Source: Streptomyces sp. WMMC940
GTDB taxonomy: Bacteria; Actinomycetota; Actinomycetes; Streptomycetales; Streptomycetaceae
Assembly (NCBI RefSeq): GCF_027460265.1
Contig: NZ_JAPZBC010000001.1
Span: forward strand, 1,949,501-2,013,500
Direction of reading: 5' to 3'
DNA length: 64,000 bases
Part shown: piece after piece, positions 45,467 through 54,866 of the stretch
Position numbering within the stretch: the stretch's first letter is position 1
Layout of the letters: the number at the start of each line of letters is the position of its first letter
The notes under the pieces: generated by a model
Seen by the model: the letters and a program-made list of their open reading frames with translations, nothing else
Told to the model about the DNA's origin: nothing
The model's database searches: none
Made by a program: the position numbers and the translations under genes

Positions 45467-46539
45467 GACTGGATCCACTGGTCGCGGTTCTCGGCGATCT
45501 TCTCCGGAGCCATCGTGCGCGGCTCGGCGACCACCTCGCCGAACTCGGTGAAGAGCGGGGGCAGCTCCGCGTCCTCGACCACCGGGTTCACGAACATGTT
45601 GAGCGGCATGTCCTCCTGGAACTTCTTGCTGATCAGGAAGTCCAGCAGGGCCTTGCCGCCGGCCTCGTTCCGCGCGCCCCTGAGGAGGCCGGCGGCCTCG
45701 GTCTGGCGGAAGCAGGTGCCGGTGGAGACACCGGTCGGTGCCGCCTTCGGCCGCGGCTCGGCGTACAGCACCTCGACCGGCGGGCTGGAGGCGTACGAGA
45801 CGACGAGCGGCCGGTCGCCCTTGGCCGCCCTGCCGCCGGCGGAACCGGAGAACTCCTGGTTGTAGGCGATCTCCCAACTGTCGACGACCTTGACGCCGTT
45901 GGCCCGCAGCTTCTTCCAGTAGTCCTGCCAGCCCTCGTCCCCGTAGGCGGCAGCGGTGCCGAGGAGGAAACCGAGGCCCGGCGAGGAGCGTTCGGCGTTC
46001 TCGACGACGAGGAGGTTCCGGTACGCGGGCTCGGCGAGGTCGTCGAAGGTCTGCGGCGGGGCGAGCTTCCTGTCGGCGAAGTACTTCTTGTCGTAGTTGA
46101 CGCAGATGTCGCCGCTGTCGACCGGCGTGACCCGGTGCCCGTCCTCGTCGAGCCGGACGGCCTCGGGGACCCGCTCCAGACCCTCGGCCTCGTACGGGGT
46201 GAACAGGTCGTTGTCGAGGGCCCGGGAGAGCGTGGTGTTGTCGACGCCGAAGAACACATCGCCCTGCGGGGAGCCCTTGGTGAGGATCTCCTTGTTGAGC
46301 GCCTCGACCGCGTCTCCGCTCTTCAGCACCTTGACCGTGTACCCGGTCTGCTCGGTGAACTCCTTGAGCACGGCCGGCGAGGCGTTGAAGGAGTCGTGGC
46401 TGACGAGCGTCACGGTCTTGGAGCCGCTGCCGCCGGCTCCGGCGGAGTCGTCCCCGGACGACCCGCCGCAGGCCGCGAGCGTGCTCACACCGAGGGCCGC
46501 GGCCAGCGCGGTGACGGTGATCTTCTTGGTGGTGCTCAC
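45442..46539 (-). CDS. thiB: Thiamine ABC transporter substrate-binding lipoprotein
   Basis: A 365-residue lipoprotein. The signal sequence ends at the lipobox L-A-A-C with C24, followed by a G/S-rich linker. The binding fold includes KTVTLVSHDSFNASPAVLKE, GDVFFGVDNTTLSRALDN and GTCFRQTEAAGLLRGARN. This wording is that of ThiB rather than an iron-binding protein. The GTG at 46539 has AGGAGG a few bases upstream. It is the first gene behind the TPP riboswitch. Confidence 0.9.
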   Translation of the reverse strand: MSTTKKITVTALAAALGVSTLAACGGSSGDDSAGAGGSGSKTVTLVSHDSFNASPAVLKEFTEQTGYTVKVLKSGDAVEALNKEILTKGSPQGDVFFGVDNTTLSRALDNDLFTPYEAEGLERVPEAVRLDEDGHRVTPVDSGDICVNYDKKYFADRKLAPPQTFDDLAEPAYRNLLVVENAERSSPGLGFLLGTAAAYGDEGWQDYWKKLRANGVKVVDSWEIAYNQEFSGSAGGRAAKGDRPLVVSYASSPPVEVLYAEPRPKAAPTGVSTGTCFRQTEAAGLLRGARNEAGGKALLDFLISKKFQEDMPLNMFVNPVVEDAELPPLFTEFGEVVAEPRTMAPEKIAENRDQWIQSWSSLVLK

Positions 46540-46573
46540 TGATTCCTCCTGGGCATGACCAGGAAGAGACGCG

Positions 46574-46620
46574 GCCCTGCCCGGCCGCGGGATCCTCGGG
46601 ATCCGGGAGCCGGGCAGGGC
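46574..46620 (-). promoter_or_regulatory. Expression-platform hairpin between TPP riboswitch and thiB
   Basis: A stem of GCCCTGCCCGGC paired with GCCGGGCAGGGC encloses a second small stem (GGATCC with GGATCC). It is followed on the minus strand by a pyrimidine-rich run. It could be the terminator that forms when TPP binds, or a stem affecting ribosome access. That it switches is inferred. Confidence 0.55.
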
Positions 46621-46638
46621 GCAACAGCTTGAGTCTCG

Positions 46639-46735
46639 TCCGAACTTCCTACCCGGAATGACCCGGGCGAGGTTCAGAGGGTCTGCGGTCTGACGGTCAC
46701 CGCACTCTCAGCGCTGTGGCGCTCCCCTGTCGGAA
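46639..46735 (-). ncRNA. TPP (thiamine pyrophosphate) riboswitch
   Basis: On the minus strand the leader carries the THI-box core in order: ACAGGGGAGC, then GCTGAGAGTGCGG, then ACCCTCTGAACC, then CGGGTCATTCCGGGTAGGAA. The outer P1 helix can pair TCCGA with TCGGA. TPP binding normally lowers expression of the downstream genes, here thiB, thiP and thiQ. This is the strongest evidence that the importer handles thiamine. Confidence 0.93.
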
Positions 46736-46891
46736 TATGCAGATGTTCGGGCCAGCGTACAGGGGCCCCGTCGGACGCTCCGCAGGGACCGGGGCGGTCC
46801 CTGCGGCGAGACCATCGAGCCGGCCCTGATCCGGGCGAAGGCCCGTGACCAGGCCGACCGGATCGGTTCGCTCCGGAAGCCGCCCTGGCAC

Positions 46892-47998
46892 TCAGCGCTC
46901 GGAGGCGGCGAGCTGGCCGCAGGCCCCGTCGATCTCCTGACCACGGGTGTCCCGGACGGTGACCGGGACGCCGTGGGCGGCGATGGCCTCGATGAAGGCC
47001 TTCTCGTCCTCGGGCCGGGAGGCCGTCCACTTGGAGCCCGGAGTCGGGTTCAGCGGGATCAGATTGACGTGCACCCGCTTGCCCTTGAGGAGCCGCCCGA
47101 GCAGGTCACCGCGCCATGCCTGGTCGTTGATGTCCCGGATCAGGGCGTACTCGATCGAGATGCGGCGGCCGGACTTCTCCGCGTACTCCCAGGCCGCGTC
47201 CAGGACCTCCCGGACCTTCCAGCGGGTGTTGACGGGGACGAGGGTGTCGCGCAGTTCGTCGTCCGGCGCGTGCAGGGAGACGGCGAGGCGGCACTTGAAG
47301 CCCTCGTCGGTGAAGCGCAGCATCGCCGGGACGAGGCCCACCGTGGAAACGGTGATCCCGCGCTGCGACAGGCCGAGGCCGTCGGGCTCCGGATCGGTGA
47401 GCCTGCGGATGGCGCCGACCACGCGGTTGTAGTTGGCGAGGGGCTCGCCCATGCCCATGAAGACGATGTTGGACAGCCGGGCCGTGCCTCCGGGGACCTC
47501 GCCGTCGCGGAGGGCCCGCATGCCGTCCACGATCTGGTGCACGATCTCGGCGGTGGACAGGTTCCGGTCGAGACCGGCCTGGCCCGTGGCGCAGAACGGG
47601 CAGTTCATCCCGCAGCCGGCCTGCGAGGAGATGCACATCGTCACCCGGTCCGGGTAGCGCATCAGCACCGACTCGACGAGCGTGCCGTCGTGGAGCCGCC
47701 ACAGCGTCTTGCGGGTGGTGTCGTCGTCGCAGGAGACGTGCCGGACCACCGACATGAGCTCGGGCAGCAGTTCCGACGCGAGCCGCTCGCGCGCGGCGGC
47801 GGGGATGTCGGTCCACTGCTCCGGTTCGTGCGCGTAGCGCGCGAAGTAGTGCTGCGACAGCTGCTTCGCCCGGAACGGCTTCTCGCCGATCGCGGCGACG
47901 GCGTCCTTCCGCTCGGCGGGCGTGAGGTCGGCGAGGTGCCGCGGGGGCTTCTTGGCTCCGCGGGGGGCGACGAAAGTGAGTTCTCCGGGCTTGGGCAT
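46892..47998 (-). CDS. rlmN: 23S rRNA/tRNA adenine C2-methyltransferase RlmN
   Basis: A 368-residue radical-SAM enzyme that methylates C2 of A2503 in 23S rRNA and of A37 in some tRNAs. The cluster cysteines are C129, C133 and C136 in [13 protein letters not shown], and the C-terminal methyl-carrying cysteine is C360 in [26 protein letters not shown] is the SAM-binding GEP region. The ATG at 47998 starts the conserved protein. Confidence 0.96.
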   Translation of the reverse strand: MPKPGELTFVAPRGAKKPPRHLADLTPAERKDAVAAIGEKPFRAKQLSQHYFARYAHEPEQWTDIPAAARERLASELLPELMSVVRHVSCDDDTTRKTLWRLHDGTLVESVLMRYPDRVTMCISSQAGCGMNCPFCATGQAGLDRNLSTAEIVHQIVDGMRALRDGEVPGGTARLSNIVFMGMGEPLANYNRVVGAIRRLTDPEPDGLGLSQRGITVSTVGLVPAMLRFTDEGFKCRLAVSLHAPDDELRDTLVPVNTRWKVREVLDAAWEYAEKSGRRISIEYALIRDINDQAWRGDLLGRLLKGKRVHVNLIPLNPTPGSKWTASRPEDEKAFIEAIAAHGVPVTVRDTRGQEIDGACGQLAASER

Positions 47999-48395
47999 GG
48001 TCGTACCAGTGTCGCAGATCGACTTAAGTGAACCGGCTGCCCGGACACCCGGGGGATGCGGGGGAACCGGCCGGGCCGGGACGGCGGTCTCCCGGTACGC
48101 GACGACCGAGCCGGGCGGGTGCGGGACGAACCGGACCGGCGGCGGGTCGTGCCCGGCTCCGGACCGACACCGGGCAGGGGCCGACCACGGGCCCGAACCC
48201 GATCCCGGACGGTCGGCCGGGAGATGGTGAGGACCGCCGACGGCCGCTGGGCGGGGCCGGCCTCCGCGACGACGTCAACAGCATGCAGACGGCCATGGTG
48301 GCGATCACGACTGCCGTGGTCGTGACCACGGTGATGTGACCGGCCGGGTGCGCCCCCGGCAGGTGCGGATCCGGGCCCCGTCGGCCCGGTCCGCG
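47999..48395. other. Gene-free region between rlmN and a lipoprotein gene
   Basis: About 400 bp of very GC-rich DNA. A rightward open frame (48028-48339) ends in a short hydrophobic stretch (MQTAMVAITTAVVVTTVM), but its first two thirds look random and it has no clear ribosome site. I do not call a gene. The rlmN promoter must lie here. Confidence 0.4.
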
Positions 48396-48929
48396 TCAGC
48401 CGAGAGGCGGCAGGGCGTCGTACACCGCCGCGAGGTCGGCGGGGATGTCCGTGCCGTCGTCGACGGAGGTGTGGCCGTCGTGGACCAGCACGCGGGTCAG
48501 CCCGTCCATGATCGGCGGCCCGGTGGGCCGGGTCGGCAGCCGGGAGAAGTCGACCTCGTCGAGGGCCGTCCGCAGTTCGGCGAGGGCCGCCGGGGCCATC
48601 CGGCCGGGACGGTTCCTCTCACCCGGTGCGACCAGGAGGTACGTACCGTCGTCGTACACGACGACCGAATGGTGTCGCCCGTCGATACCGCCGCTCTCGG
48701 TGAGGGTGACGAGCGCGGACGCCCGGTCGGGCGTCGCCCCGGACGGGGTGGAGGCGGGCGGTCCGCTGGTCGCCGGGGGCACGAGGGCACTCGGCGCGGG
48801 CTGTTCCGCGCGGGTCGGGGTGGGCGTCCCGGACGGACGGGAGTCCGTGGCCCCGTCGTCCCCTCCCCCGCACCCGGTGACGCACACGAGTACGAGCAGC
48901 ACAGCCGCTCCGCCGGCCTTCCGCCCCAT
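48396..48929 (-). CDS. Small lipoprotein of unknown function
   Basis: A 177-residue protein with a signal peptide and lipobox V-T-G-C, C20, then G/D residues and a threonine- and proline-rich linker to about residue 70. The folded part begins RASALVTLTESGGIDGRHHS and includes LRTALDEVDFSRLPTRPTGP, wording seen in secreted actinobacterial proteins of unknown role. It has no clear enzyme motif. It stands alone between rlmN and cdsA. Confidence 0.75.
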   Translation of the reverse strand: MGRKAGGAAVLLVLVCVTGCGGGDDGATDSRPSGTPTPTRAEQPAPSALVPPATSGPPASTPSGATPDRASALVTLTESGGIDGRHHSVVVYDDGTYLLVAPGERNRPGRMAPAALAELRTALDEVDFSRLPTRPTGPPIMDGLTRVLVHDGHTSVDDGTDIPADLAAVYDALPPLG

Positions 48930-49044
48930 GGTCCCCCCTCGCCGCCCGGTGATTCCCGCGTCCCGGGCCCAGCATGCAGGGTCCGGGGCCGACTGGACAG
49001 ACCGCGGCACGGACACGGGCGCACGGTACCGGCCCCGGACACGG

Positions 49045-49083
49045 CGGAAGGGCCCGACGCCCCTGGGACGAAGAGCCCTTCCG
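49045..49083 (-). terminator. Hairpin terminator after cdsA
   Basis: CGGAAGGGC pairs with GCCCTTCCG over a 21-base loop, about 38 bp past the cdsA stop. It probably ends the pyrH-frr-cdsA transcript. Confidence 0.6.
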
Positions 49084-49120
49084 ACCGGAACTCCCCGGTT
49101 TGCGACGGGACCTCCCCGCG

Positions 49121-50233
49121 TCAGCCCGCGCCGACGAACACCACGAACAGCAGCCACACCACCGGCGCCGTGGGCAGCAGCGAGTCCAGCCGGTCCATGA
49201 TGCCCCCATGGCCCGGCAGCAGCGTTCCCATGTCCTTGATCCCGAGGTCCCGCTTGATCATCGACTCGCCGAGATCGCCCAGGGTCGCGCTGACCGCGAC
49301 CGCGAGGCCGAGGATCAGGCCCTGCCACCAGGTGCCGCCGCCGATCAGCAGCGGCACGCAGAGGGCGCCCGCCGCCATCCCGAACGCCACGGCCCCGAAC
49401 AGGCCCTCGCGGGTCTTCCCGGGGCTGATGCGCGGCGCGAGCTTGTGCTTGCCGAAGCGCCAGCCGATCGCGTACGCGCCGGTGTCGCTCACGACCGTGA
49501 GCAGGAGGAAGGTGAAGACCCGCTGCGGGCCGTCCTCCGCGGTGAGCATCATCGCGACGAACGTGGCGAGGAACGGCACGTAGAACGTGGCGAACAGCCC
49601 GGCCGTCACGTCCTTGAGGTAACCCTCGGGCGGCTCGGTCATCCGCCAGACCAGCACCGCCAGGGCGGTGAAGGCGGTGGCGACCCAGGCGCCCTCGGCA
49701 CCCCGCACGTAGCCGGCCACGACCATCGCCGCGCCACCCACCGCCAGCGGCACCAGGGGCGCCTTGACACCCCTGCGCTCCTGGAGGCGGGAGGTGAGCT
49801 CCCACAGGCCGACGACCACGGCGACGGCTATCACACCGACGAACACGGCCTTGACGACGAACAGCGCCGCGACGATCACCGCACCGAGCCCGACGCCGAC
49901 CCCTATGGCAGCACGAAGATCGCGACCTGCGCGCTTCTTCTGCGGCGGCTGCGGCTCCGGCGGTTGGGAGGCCGCAGCCGGCGGAGGGGTGGGCATGGGC
50001 TCCTGCGGCATCTCGTCGCGGACCGGGGGGCCACTCAGCCGAGCGGCCCCCCGGTCGCGGTCATCGCGGTCTGCGGCGTCTCTACCTGCGTCGGGATCGT
50101 CCGGCACGATGGGCATGGGCCGAGTCTGCTGGGCGTCAAGCTCATCGTATGCGGGACCCGCCGGGGCAGCCCCCTGGTCGGGCGGGCCCCAGTAGCCGGT
50201 ACTCGTCGGGGCCCCCCAGGAAGAGTCGTTCAT
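49121..50233 (-). CDS. cdsA: Phosphatidate cytidylyltransferase (CDP-diglyceride synthase)
   Basis: Makes CDP-diacylglycerol from phosphatidic acid and CTP for phospholipid synthesis. The first 110 residues are a disordered, P/D/R-rich extension, longer than in most bacteria. Then come about eight hydrophobic segments and the signature GDLGESMIKRDLGIKDMGTL, continuing LPGHGGIMDRLDS. Its start overlaps the frr stop by one base (TGATG). The order pyrH, frr, cdsA is the standard one. Confidence 0.95.
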   Translation of the reverse strand: MNDSSWGAPTSTGYWGPPDQGAAPAGPAYDELDAQQTRPMPIVPDDPDAGRDAADRDDRDRGAARLSGPPVRDEMPQEPMPTPPPAAASQPPEPQPPQKKRAGRDLRAAIGVGVGLGAVIVAALFVVKAVFVGVIAVAVVVGLWELTSRLQERRGVKAPLVPLAVGGAAMVVAGYVRGAEGAWVATAFTALAVLVWRMTEPPEGYLKDVTAGLFATFYVPFLATFVAMMLTAEDGPQRVFTFLLLTVVSDTGAYAIGWRFGKHKLAPRISPGKTREGLFGAVAFGMAAGALCVPLLIGGGTWWQGLILGLAVAVSATLGDLGESMIKRDLGIKDMGTLLPGHGGIMDRLDSLLPTAPVVWLLFVVFVGAG

Positions 50234-50790
50234 CAGACCTCGAGCAGCTCGGCTTCCTTGTGCTTGAGCAGCTCGTCCACCTGCGCGACGTACTTCGCGG
50301 TGGTGTCGTCGAGCTCCTTCTCCGCACGACGGCCCTCGTCCTCGCCGACCTCGCCGTCCTTGATCAGCTTGTCGATGGCCTCCTTGGCCTTGCGGCGCAC
50401 GGAGCGGATCGAGATCCGGGAGTCCTCGGCCTTGCCCTTGGCGACCTTGATGAACTCGCGGCGGCGCTCCTCGGTGAGCTCCGGGAACACCACCCGGATG
50501 ATGTTTCCGTCGTTGCTGGGGTTGACGCCGAGGTCGGAGTCGCGGATCGCCTGCTCGATGTTGCGCAGCGCGCTCTTGTCGAACGGGGTCACCACGGCCA
50601 TGCGCGGCTCCGGCACCGAGAACGAGGCCAGCTGGTTGATCGGCGTCAGCGCACCGTAGTAGTCGGCCACGATCTTGTTGAACATCGCCGGGTGCGCACG
50701 CCCGGTGCGGATCGCGGCGAAGTCCTCCTTGGCGACCACGACGGCCTTCTCCATCTTCTCCTCGGCCTCGAGGAGGGTCTCTTCGATCAC
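50233..50790 (-). CDS. frr: Ribosome recycling factor
   Basis: A 185-residue factor that with EF-G splits the ribosome after termination. The length is exactly typical. The N-terminal [20 protein letters not shown] and the conserved [19 protein letters not shown] are clear, and the C-terminus has [20 protein letters not shown]. The second of two adjacent GTG codons (50790) is six bases from AGGAG and is preferred. Confidence 0.97.
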   Translation of the reverse strand: MIEETLLEAEEKMEKAVVVAKEDFAAIRTGRAHPAMFNKIVADYYGALTPINQLASFSVPEPRMAVVTPFDKSALRNIEQAIRDSDLGVNPSNDGNIIRVVFPELTEERRREFIKVAKGKAEDSRISIRSVRRKAKEAIDKLIKDGEVGEDEGRRAEKELDDTTAKYVAQVDELLKHKEAELLEV

Positions 50791-50975
50791 CACTTGCTCC
50801 TGCGTGTCTTGGTAGTCCCGGCGAGTACGAGCGGCGGCCCCGGTACACGACCCGTGGTGCGGGTCCGCGGACCGGTACGTGCCACGCGTACGAGACCGGC
50901 GAAACTTGGCGGCGCGTCCTCCCTGCACGGTGTCCGACCGGCAGGGCTTTGTCCATCCCGGGGCGGTCCCCGGGA

Positions 50976-51758
50976 TCAGGCCCGGGTGCCCTGGTCGCTC
51001 ACGAGCGTGCCGATCTTCTCACCCCGGACGGCCCGCGCGATATTGCCCGCGGCGAGCAGTTCGAAGACGAGGATCGGCAGCGCGTTGTCGCGGCAGAGGG
51101 TGATGGCGGTGGCGTCGGCGACCTTGAGGTCGCGGGCGAGCACCTCGCCGTACTCCAGCGCGTCGAACTTCACCGCGTCCGGGTTGGTCTTGGGGTCGGA
51201 GTCGTAGACGCCGTCGACACCGTTCTTGCCCATGAGCAGGGCCTCGGCGTCGATCTCCAGGGCACGCTGGGCCGCGGTGGTGTCGGTGGAGAAGTAGGGC
51301 ATGCCCATACCGGCACCGAAGATCACGACGCGCCCCTTCTCGAGGTGGCGCACCGCCCTCAACGGGATGTAGGGCTCCGCGACCTGGCCCATGGTGATGG
51401 CGGTCTGGACACGGGAGTCGATCCCCTCCTTCTCCAGGAAGTCCTGGAGGGCGAGGCAGTTCATGACCGTGCCGAGCATGCCCATGTAGTCGGAGCGCGC
51501 CCGGTCCATGCCGCGCACCTGGAGCTCGGCCCCGCGGAAGAAGTTGCCGCCGCCGATGACGACCGCGATCTGTGCGCCGTCACGGACGACCGCGGCGATC
51601 TCCCGCGCGATGGCGTGTACGACGTCGGGGTCGACGCCCAGGCCGGTGCCGCCGGAGAACGCTTCTCCGGACAGCTTCAGCATGAAGCGGCGGGCTTTCT
51701 GGCCGGTGTGGTCGCTCTTGTCGTCGGCAGCCGGATTGGCGTCCGCGCCCTTGTTCAT
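50976..51758 (-). CDS. pyrH: Uridylate kinase
   Basis: Phosphorylates UMP to UDP as a hexamer in pyrimidine nucleotide synthesis. It has 260 residues, with about 20 extra at the N-terminus. The kinase start is [15 protein letters not shown], the glycine-rich loop [11 protein letters not shown], and later [23 protein letters not shown] 51758 is six bases from GAGGAG; the longer frame begins at 51776 without support. It lies between tsf and frr. Confidence 0.96.
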   Translation of the reverse strand: MNKGADANPAADDKSDHTGQKARRFMLKLSGEAFSGGTGLGVDPDVVHAIAREIAAVVRDGAQIAVVIGGGNFFRGAELQVRGMDRARSDYMGMLGTVMNCLALQDFLEKEGIDSRVQTAITMGQVAEPYIPLRAVRHLEKGRVVIFGAGMGMPYFSTDTTAAQRALEIDAEALLMGKNGVDGVYDSDPKTNPDAVKFDALEYGEVLARDLKVADATAITLCRDNALPILVFELLAAGNIARAVRGEKIGTLVSDQGTRA

Positions 51759-51785
51759 GGAGATCTCCTCGTGCACATACGAAGA

Positions 51786-51828
51786 AGGCCATTGCCGGTG
51801 GGTGCTGGTGTCCCTGCGGCAATGGCCT
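51786..51828 (-). terminator. Hairpin terminator after tsf
   Basis: A 12-bp stem, AGGCCATTGCCG paired with CGGCAATGGCCT, followed on the minus strand by TCTTC. It lies about 90 bp past the tsf stop, before pyrH. Confidence 0.75.
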
Positions 51829-51916
51829 CCTCGTCAGATCTGCGGTCGTCCGGCGTTCGCGCGGCCGACGACTGCTGGAAAACCCTATCGGGCTCCCGTG
51901 TCGATCGCGTACCGGC

Positions 51917-52753
51917 TCAGATGCCGACCTTGATGCGCGAGAAGCGCTTCAGGGCGACACCGGCCTCGTCCAGGATCTGCTGGACGGACTTCTTGTTGTC
52001 CAGCGCGTACGGCTGGCCCAGGAGGGTGGCGTCCTTGAAGAAGCCGTTGAGGCGACCCTCGACGATCTTCGGCAGGGCGGCCTCGGGCTTGCCCTCGGCG
52101 CGGGTGGTCTCCTCGGCGACGCGGCGCTCGGACTCGACGACCTCGGCCGGGACGTCCTCGCGGGACAGGTACTTCGGCGCGAAGGCGGCGATGTGCTGGG
52201 CGACGCCCTTGGCGACCTCGGCGTTCGGCTTGTCGAGCTCGACCAGGACACCGATCTGCGGGGGCAGGTCGGGCATCGTGCGGTGCATGTACGCGGTCAC
52301 GTAGGCACCGGAGAACTGGGCGAAGCGGTCCAGGACGATCTTCTCGCCGAGGTTGGCGTTGGCCTCGTCGACGTACGCCTGCACGGTCTTGCCGGGCTCG
52401 ATCTCGGAGGCGAGCAGGGCCTCGATGTCGGCCGGGCCGGTGGCGGCGACGTGGGCGGCGAGCGCATTGGCGACGGCCTGGAACTTGTCGCCCTTGGCGA
52501 CGAAGTCCGTCTCGCACTTCAGCTCGACGATGACACCGGAGGTGTTGTCGTCGGCGATGAGGGAGACGACGGCGCCGTTCTCGGCGGAGCGGCCCTCGCG
52601 CTTGGCGACGCCCTTCTGGCCCTTGATGCGCAGGGCCTCGACGGCCTTGTCGACGTTGCCGTCGGCCTCGTCGAGCGCCTTCTTGCAGTCCATCATGCCC
52701 GCGCCGGTGAGCTCGCGGAGCTTCTTAACGTCAGCGGCGGTGTAGTTCGCCAT
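51917..52753 (-). CDS. tsf: Translation elongation factor Ts
   Basis: Guanine nucleotide exchange factor for EF-Tu. The 278-residue length is typical of Streptomyces. The N-terminal UBA-like domain is MANYTAADVKKLRELTGAGM, and the EF-Ts signature is VELKCETDFVAKGDKFQ near residue 80. It follows rpsB with a hairpin between, which may reduce readthrough. Confidence 0.97.
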   Translation of the reverse strand: MANYTAADVKKLRELTGAGMMDCKKALDEADGNVDKAVEALRIKGQKGVAKREGRSAENGAVVSLIADDNTSGVIVELKCETDFVAKGDKFQAVANALAAHVAATGPADIEALLASEIEPGKTVQAYVDEANANLGEKIVLDRFAQFSGAYVTAYMHRTMPDLPPQIGVLVELDKPNAEVAKGVAQHIAAFAPKYLSREDVPAEVVESERRVAEETTRAEGKPEAALPKIVEGRLNGFFKDATLLGQPYALDNKKSVQQILDEAGVALKRFSRIKVGI

Positions 52754-52803
52754 GTCTGTGAATCTCTCTGAAGTCGAAGAGCTGAGGTCGAACGATCTAC
52801 GGG

Positions 52804-52838
52804 CCGACGGCGGGGGCTTCATGGGCCCCCGCCGTCGG
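52804..52838 (-). terminator. Hairpin between rpsB and tsf
   Basis: A perfect 14-bp stem, CCGACGGCGGGGGC paired with GCCCCCGCCGTCGG, with a seven-base loop. It begins 18 bp past the rpsB stop and may attenuate transcription into tsf. Confidence 0.75.
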
Positions 52839-52855
52839 ATACCGGAACCTGGGTG

Positions 52856-53752
52856 TCAGGCCTTGTCGGCGTCCGCGGCCGGGGCCTCGGCAGCGGCCTC
52901 GGCCGGCTTCTCGACCTCGGCAGCGGCCTCGGCCGGCTTCTCGGCCTCGGCGGCCGGCGTCTCGTCGGCCTTCTTCTCGCCCTCGAGCAGGTCGCGCTCC
53001 CACTCGGCCAGCGGCTCGCCGGCGGCCTTGTCGCCCGGCTTCGAGTCGCCCGTCGCGACGCCGGAACGGGCGATGAGGCCCTCGGCGACGGCGTCGGCGA
53101 TCACGCGGGTGAGCAGGGTGACGGAGCGGATCGCGTCGTCGTTGCCCGGGATCTTGTAGTCGACCTCGTCCGGGTCGCAGTTGGTGTCGAGGATCGCGAC
53201 GACCGGGATGTGGAGCTTGCGCGCCTCACCGACGGCGATGTGCTCCTTCTTGGTGTCGACGATCCAGACGGCGCTCGGCACCTTCTGCATCTCGCGGATG
53301 CCACCGAGGGTCTTCTCCAGCTTGGCCTTCTCGCGGGAGAGGACCAGGAGCTCCTTCTTGGTGAGACCGGAGGCGGCCACGTCCTCGAAGTCGATCGCCT
53401 CGAGCTCCTTCAGACGCTGAAGGCGCTTGTAGACGGTGGAGAAGTTGGTGAGCATGCCGCCGAGCCAGCGCTGGTTGACGTAGGGCATGCCGACGCGGGT
53501 CGCCTGCTCGGCGATGGCCTCCTGCGCCTGCTTCTTCGTGCCGACGAACATGATGGAGCCGCCGTGCGCGACGGTCTCCTTGACGAACTCGTAGGCGCGG
53601 TCGATGTACGACAGCGACTGGAGCAGGTCGATGATGTAGATGCCGTTGCGCTCGGTGAAGATGAAGCGCTTCATCTTCGGGTTCCAGCGACGGGTCTGGT
53701 GACCGAAGTGGACGCCGCTCTCCAGCAGCTCCCGCATCGTGACGACGGCCAT
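52856..53752 (-). CDS. rpsB: 30S ribosomal protein S2, with long acidic C-terminal tail
   Basis: A 298-residue S2. The conserved body starts [20 protein letters not shown] and includes [18 protein letters not shown] and [14 protein letters not shown]. The last 60 residues or so are an alanine- and glutamate-rich extension with a duplicated EKPAEAAAE unit, beyond the usual bacterial length of about 240. The ATG at 53752 has AAGGAG eight bases upstream. It is the first gene of the rpsB-tsf unit and divergent from the M23-like gene. Confidence 0.97.
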   Translation of the reverse strand: MAVVTMRELLESGVHFGHQTRRWNPKMKRFIFTERNGIYIIDLLQSLSYIDRAYEFVKETVAHGGSIMFVGTKKQAQEAIAEQATRVGMPYVNQRWLGGMLTNFSTVYKRLQRLKELEAIDFEDVAASGLTKKELLVLSREKAKLEKTLGGIREMQKVPSAVWIVDTKKEHIAVGEARKLHIPVVAILDTNCDPDEVDYKIPGNDDAIRSVTLLTRVIADAVAEGLIARSGVATGDSKPGDKAAGEPLAEWERDLLEGEKKADETPAAEAEKPAEAAAEVEKPAEAAAEAPAADADKA

Positions 53753-53935
53753 GGCCGTATCTCCTTGAGTTTTCTCGGTTGTGTCCTGACGCCCCGACGC
53801 GCCGTGCCGCGAGGGACCGAGAGGCGCGGCCACCGACCGAGGATGAGGGCGGTGGCGGGGCGTGCGAAGTCGACCCGGGTGACCCGGATCGCCAGAAGAA
53901 GTGTACGGGACCGCCGAGGTGCCGGGTGACGGCGA

Positions 53936-53962
53936 TGTCCACAACGGGCCGGCCGTCCACAG
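53936..53962. repeat. Two GTCCACA sites, DnaA-box-like, upstream of rpsB
   Basis: ATGTCCACA (53936-53944, with an A after it) and CCGTCCACA (53953-53961) are direct repeats of GTCCACA exactly 18 bp apart. They resemble the Streptomyces DnaA box TTGTCCACA at eight and seven of nine positions. They lie in the divergent region of rpsB and the M23-like gene. Confidence 0.4.
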
Positions 53963-54013
53963 ATCCGGACCATGATCAACGCGGAGGCGGCCGGCTGGGG
54001 GAACGTCGACGTC

Positions 54014-54866
54014 ATGAATCGCGGACGACGAGTCGTGACGACGGCGCTGGCAGCGGTGCTGCTGGTGGCGGTCCCCCCGGTGGCGGCACGGGCGGCGGTC
54101 TGGCCGGTGGGCCCACCCCGCCCCGCGCTGGTCCGGGGCTGGGAACCGCCACCCTCCCCGTACGGGCGGGGCCACCGCGGGGCGGACCTGGCGGCCAGCC
54201 CGGGCACCGAGGTGCGCGCCGCCGCACCGGGGCGGGTGTCCTTCGCGGGACCGGTGGCGGGGCGCGGTGTGCTGTCGATCGAGCTGACGGGGACGGACGA
54301 CCCGCCGCTGCGCACGACCTACGAGCCGGTGCGCCCCCTGGTCCCACCGGGCGCCATGGTGGCCGAGGGGCAGGTCGTGGCGGTGGTGGCGGCGGGTTCC
54401 TCGCACTGTCCGCGCGGGTGTCTGCACTGGGGGCTGCGGCGGGGCGGGACGTACCTCGACCCGCTCTCCCTCCTGCCCGCCCCGGCCCTGCGCCGGGGCC
54501 CGTCCCGGCTGCTTCCGGTCTTCGGAGTGCCCCTGCCGCCGACGGCTCCGGGGGCGGCCGTACCGGGACTCGCCGAGGCGTCGGCGGCCTCGTCCCGGGC
54601 CGGTGCCGACACGGTCCAGGCCCTGGTGCTCGCAGCGGCGGCGCTCTTCTCGCACCGGGCGATTCGTCTCGGGCGCCAGAGGGTCGCCAGGGGTGGGAGC
54701 GGCGGCGCGGGTGTGGGGCACGAGCACGGAGAGGGAGTGGGGGCGGAACCGGGCAGCGACACGGGACAGGTCGCGACCGGCCGGAGGGACCCGATACGAC
54801 CAGGCCGCGACCGGGCCGAACGCCGACGCGGACCGGAACCGGCCGAACAAGGACCCGCAGTGGGGC
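54014..54866 (+). CDS. M23 peptidase-like secreted protein, reading frame lacks a nearby stop
   Basis: From ATG 54014 there is a signal peptide ([15 protein letters not shown] core, cleavage near ARA at residue 27) and a LytM/M23 domain. HxxxD is present as H54-R-G-A-D58. The second motif, normally HxH, reads C-L-H (136-138), so the first histidine is missing and catalysis is doubtful. The domain ends near residue 165. The frame does not stop until 56944, running antisense through the tetR and whiG genes; the end given here is only where the next gene starts. A lost stop or a frameshift is likely. Confidence 0.6.

Noticed and set aside
42675..46539. ABC importer as an iron transporter (FbpABC-like)
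   Set aside because: The operon is preceded by a clear TPP riboswitch, and the binding protein reads like ThiB.
48028..48339. Possible small rightward gene ending in a hydrophobic segment
   Set aside because: Most of the frame looks random, there is no convincing ribosome site, and frames on the other strand are equally open.
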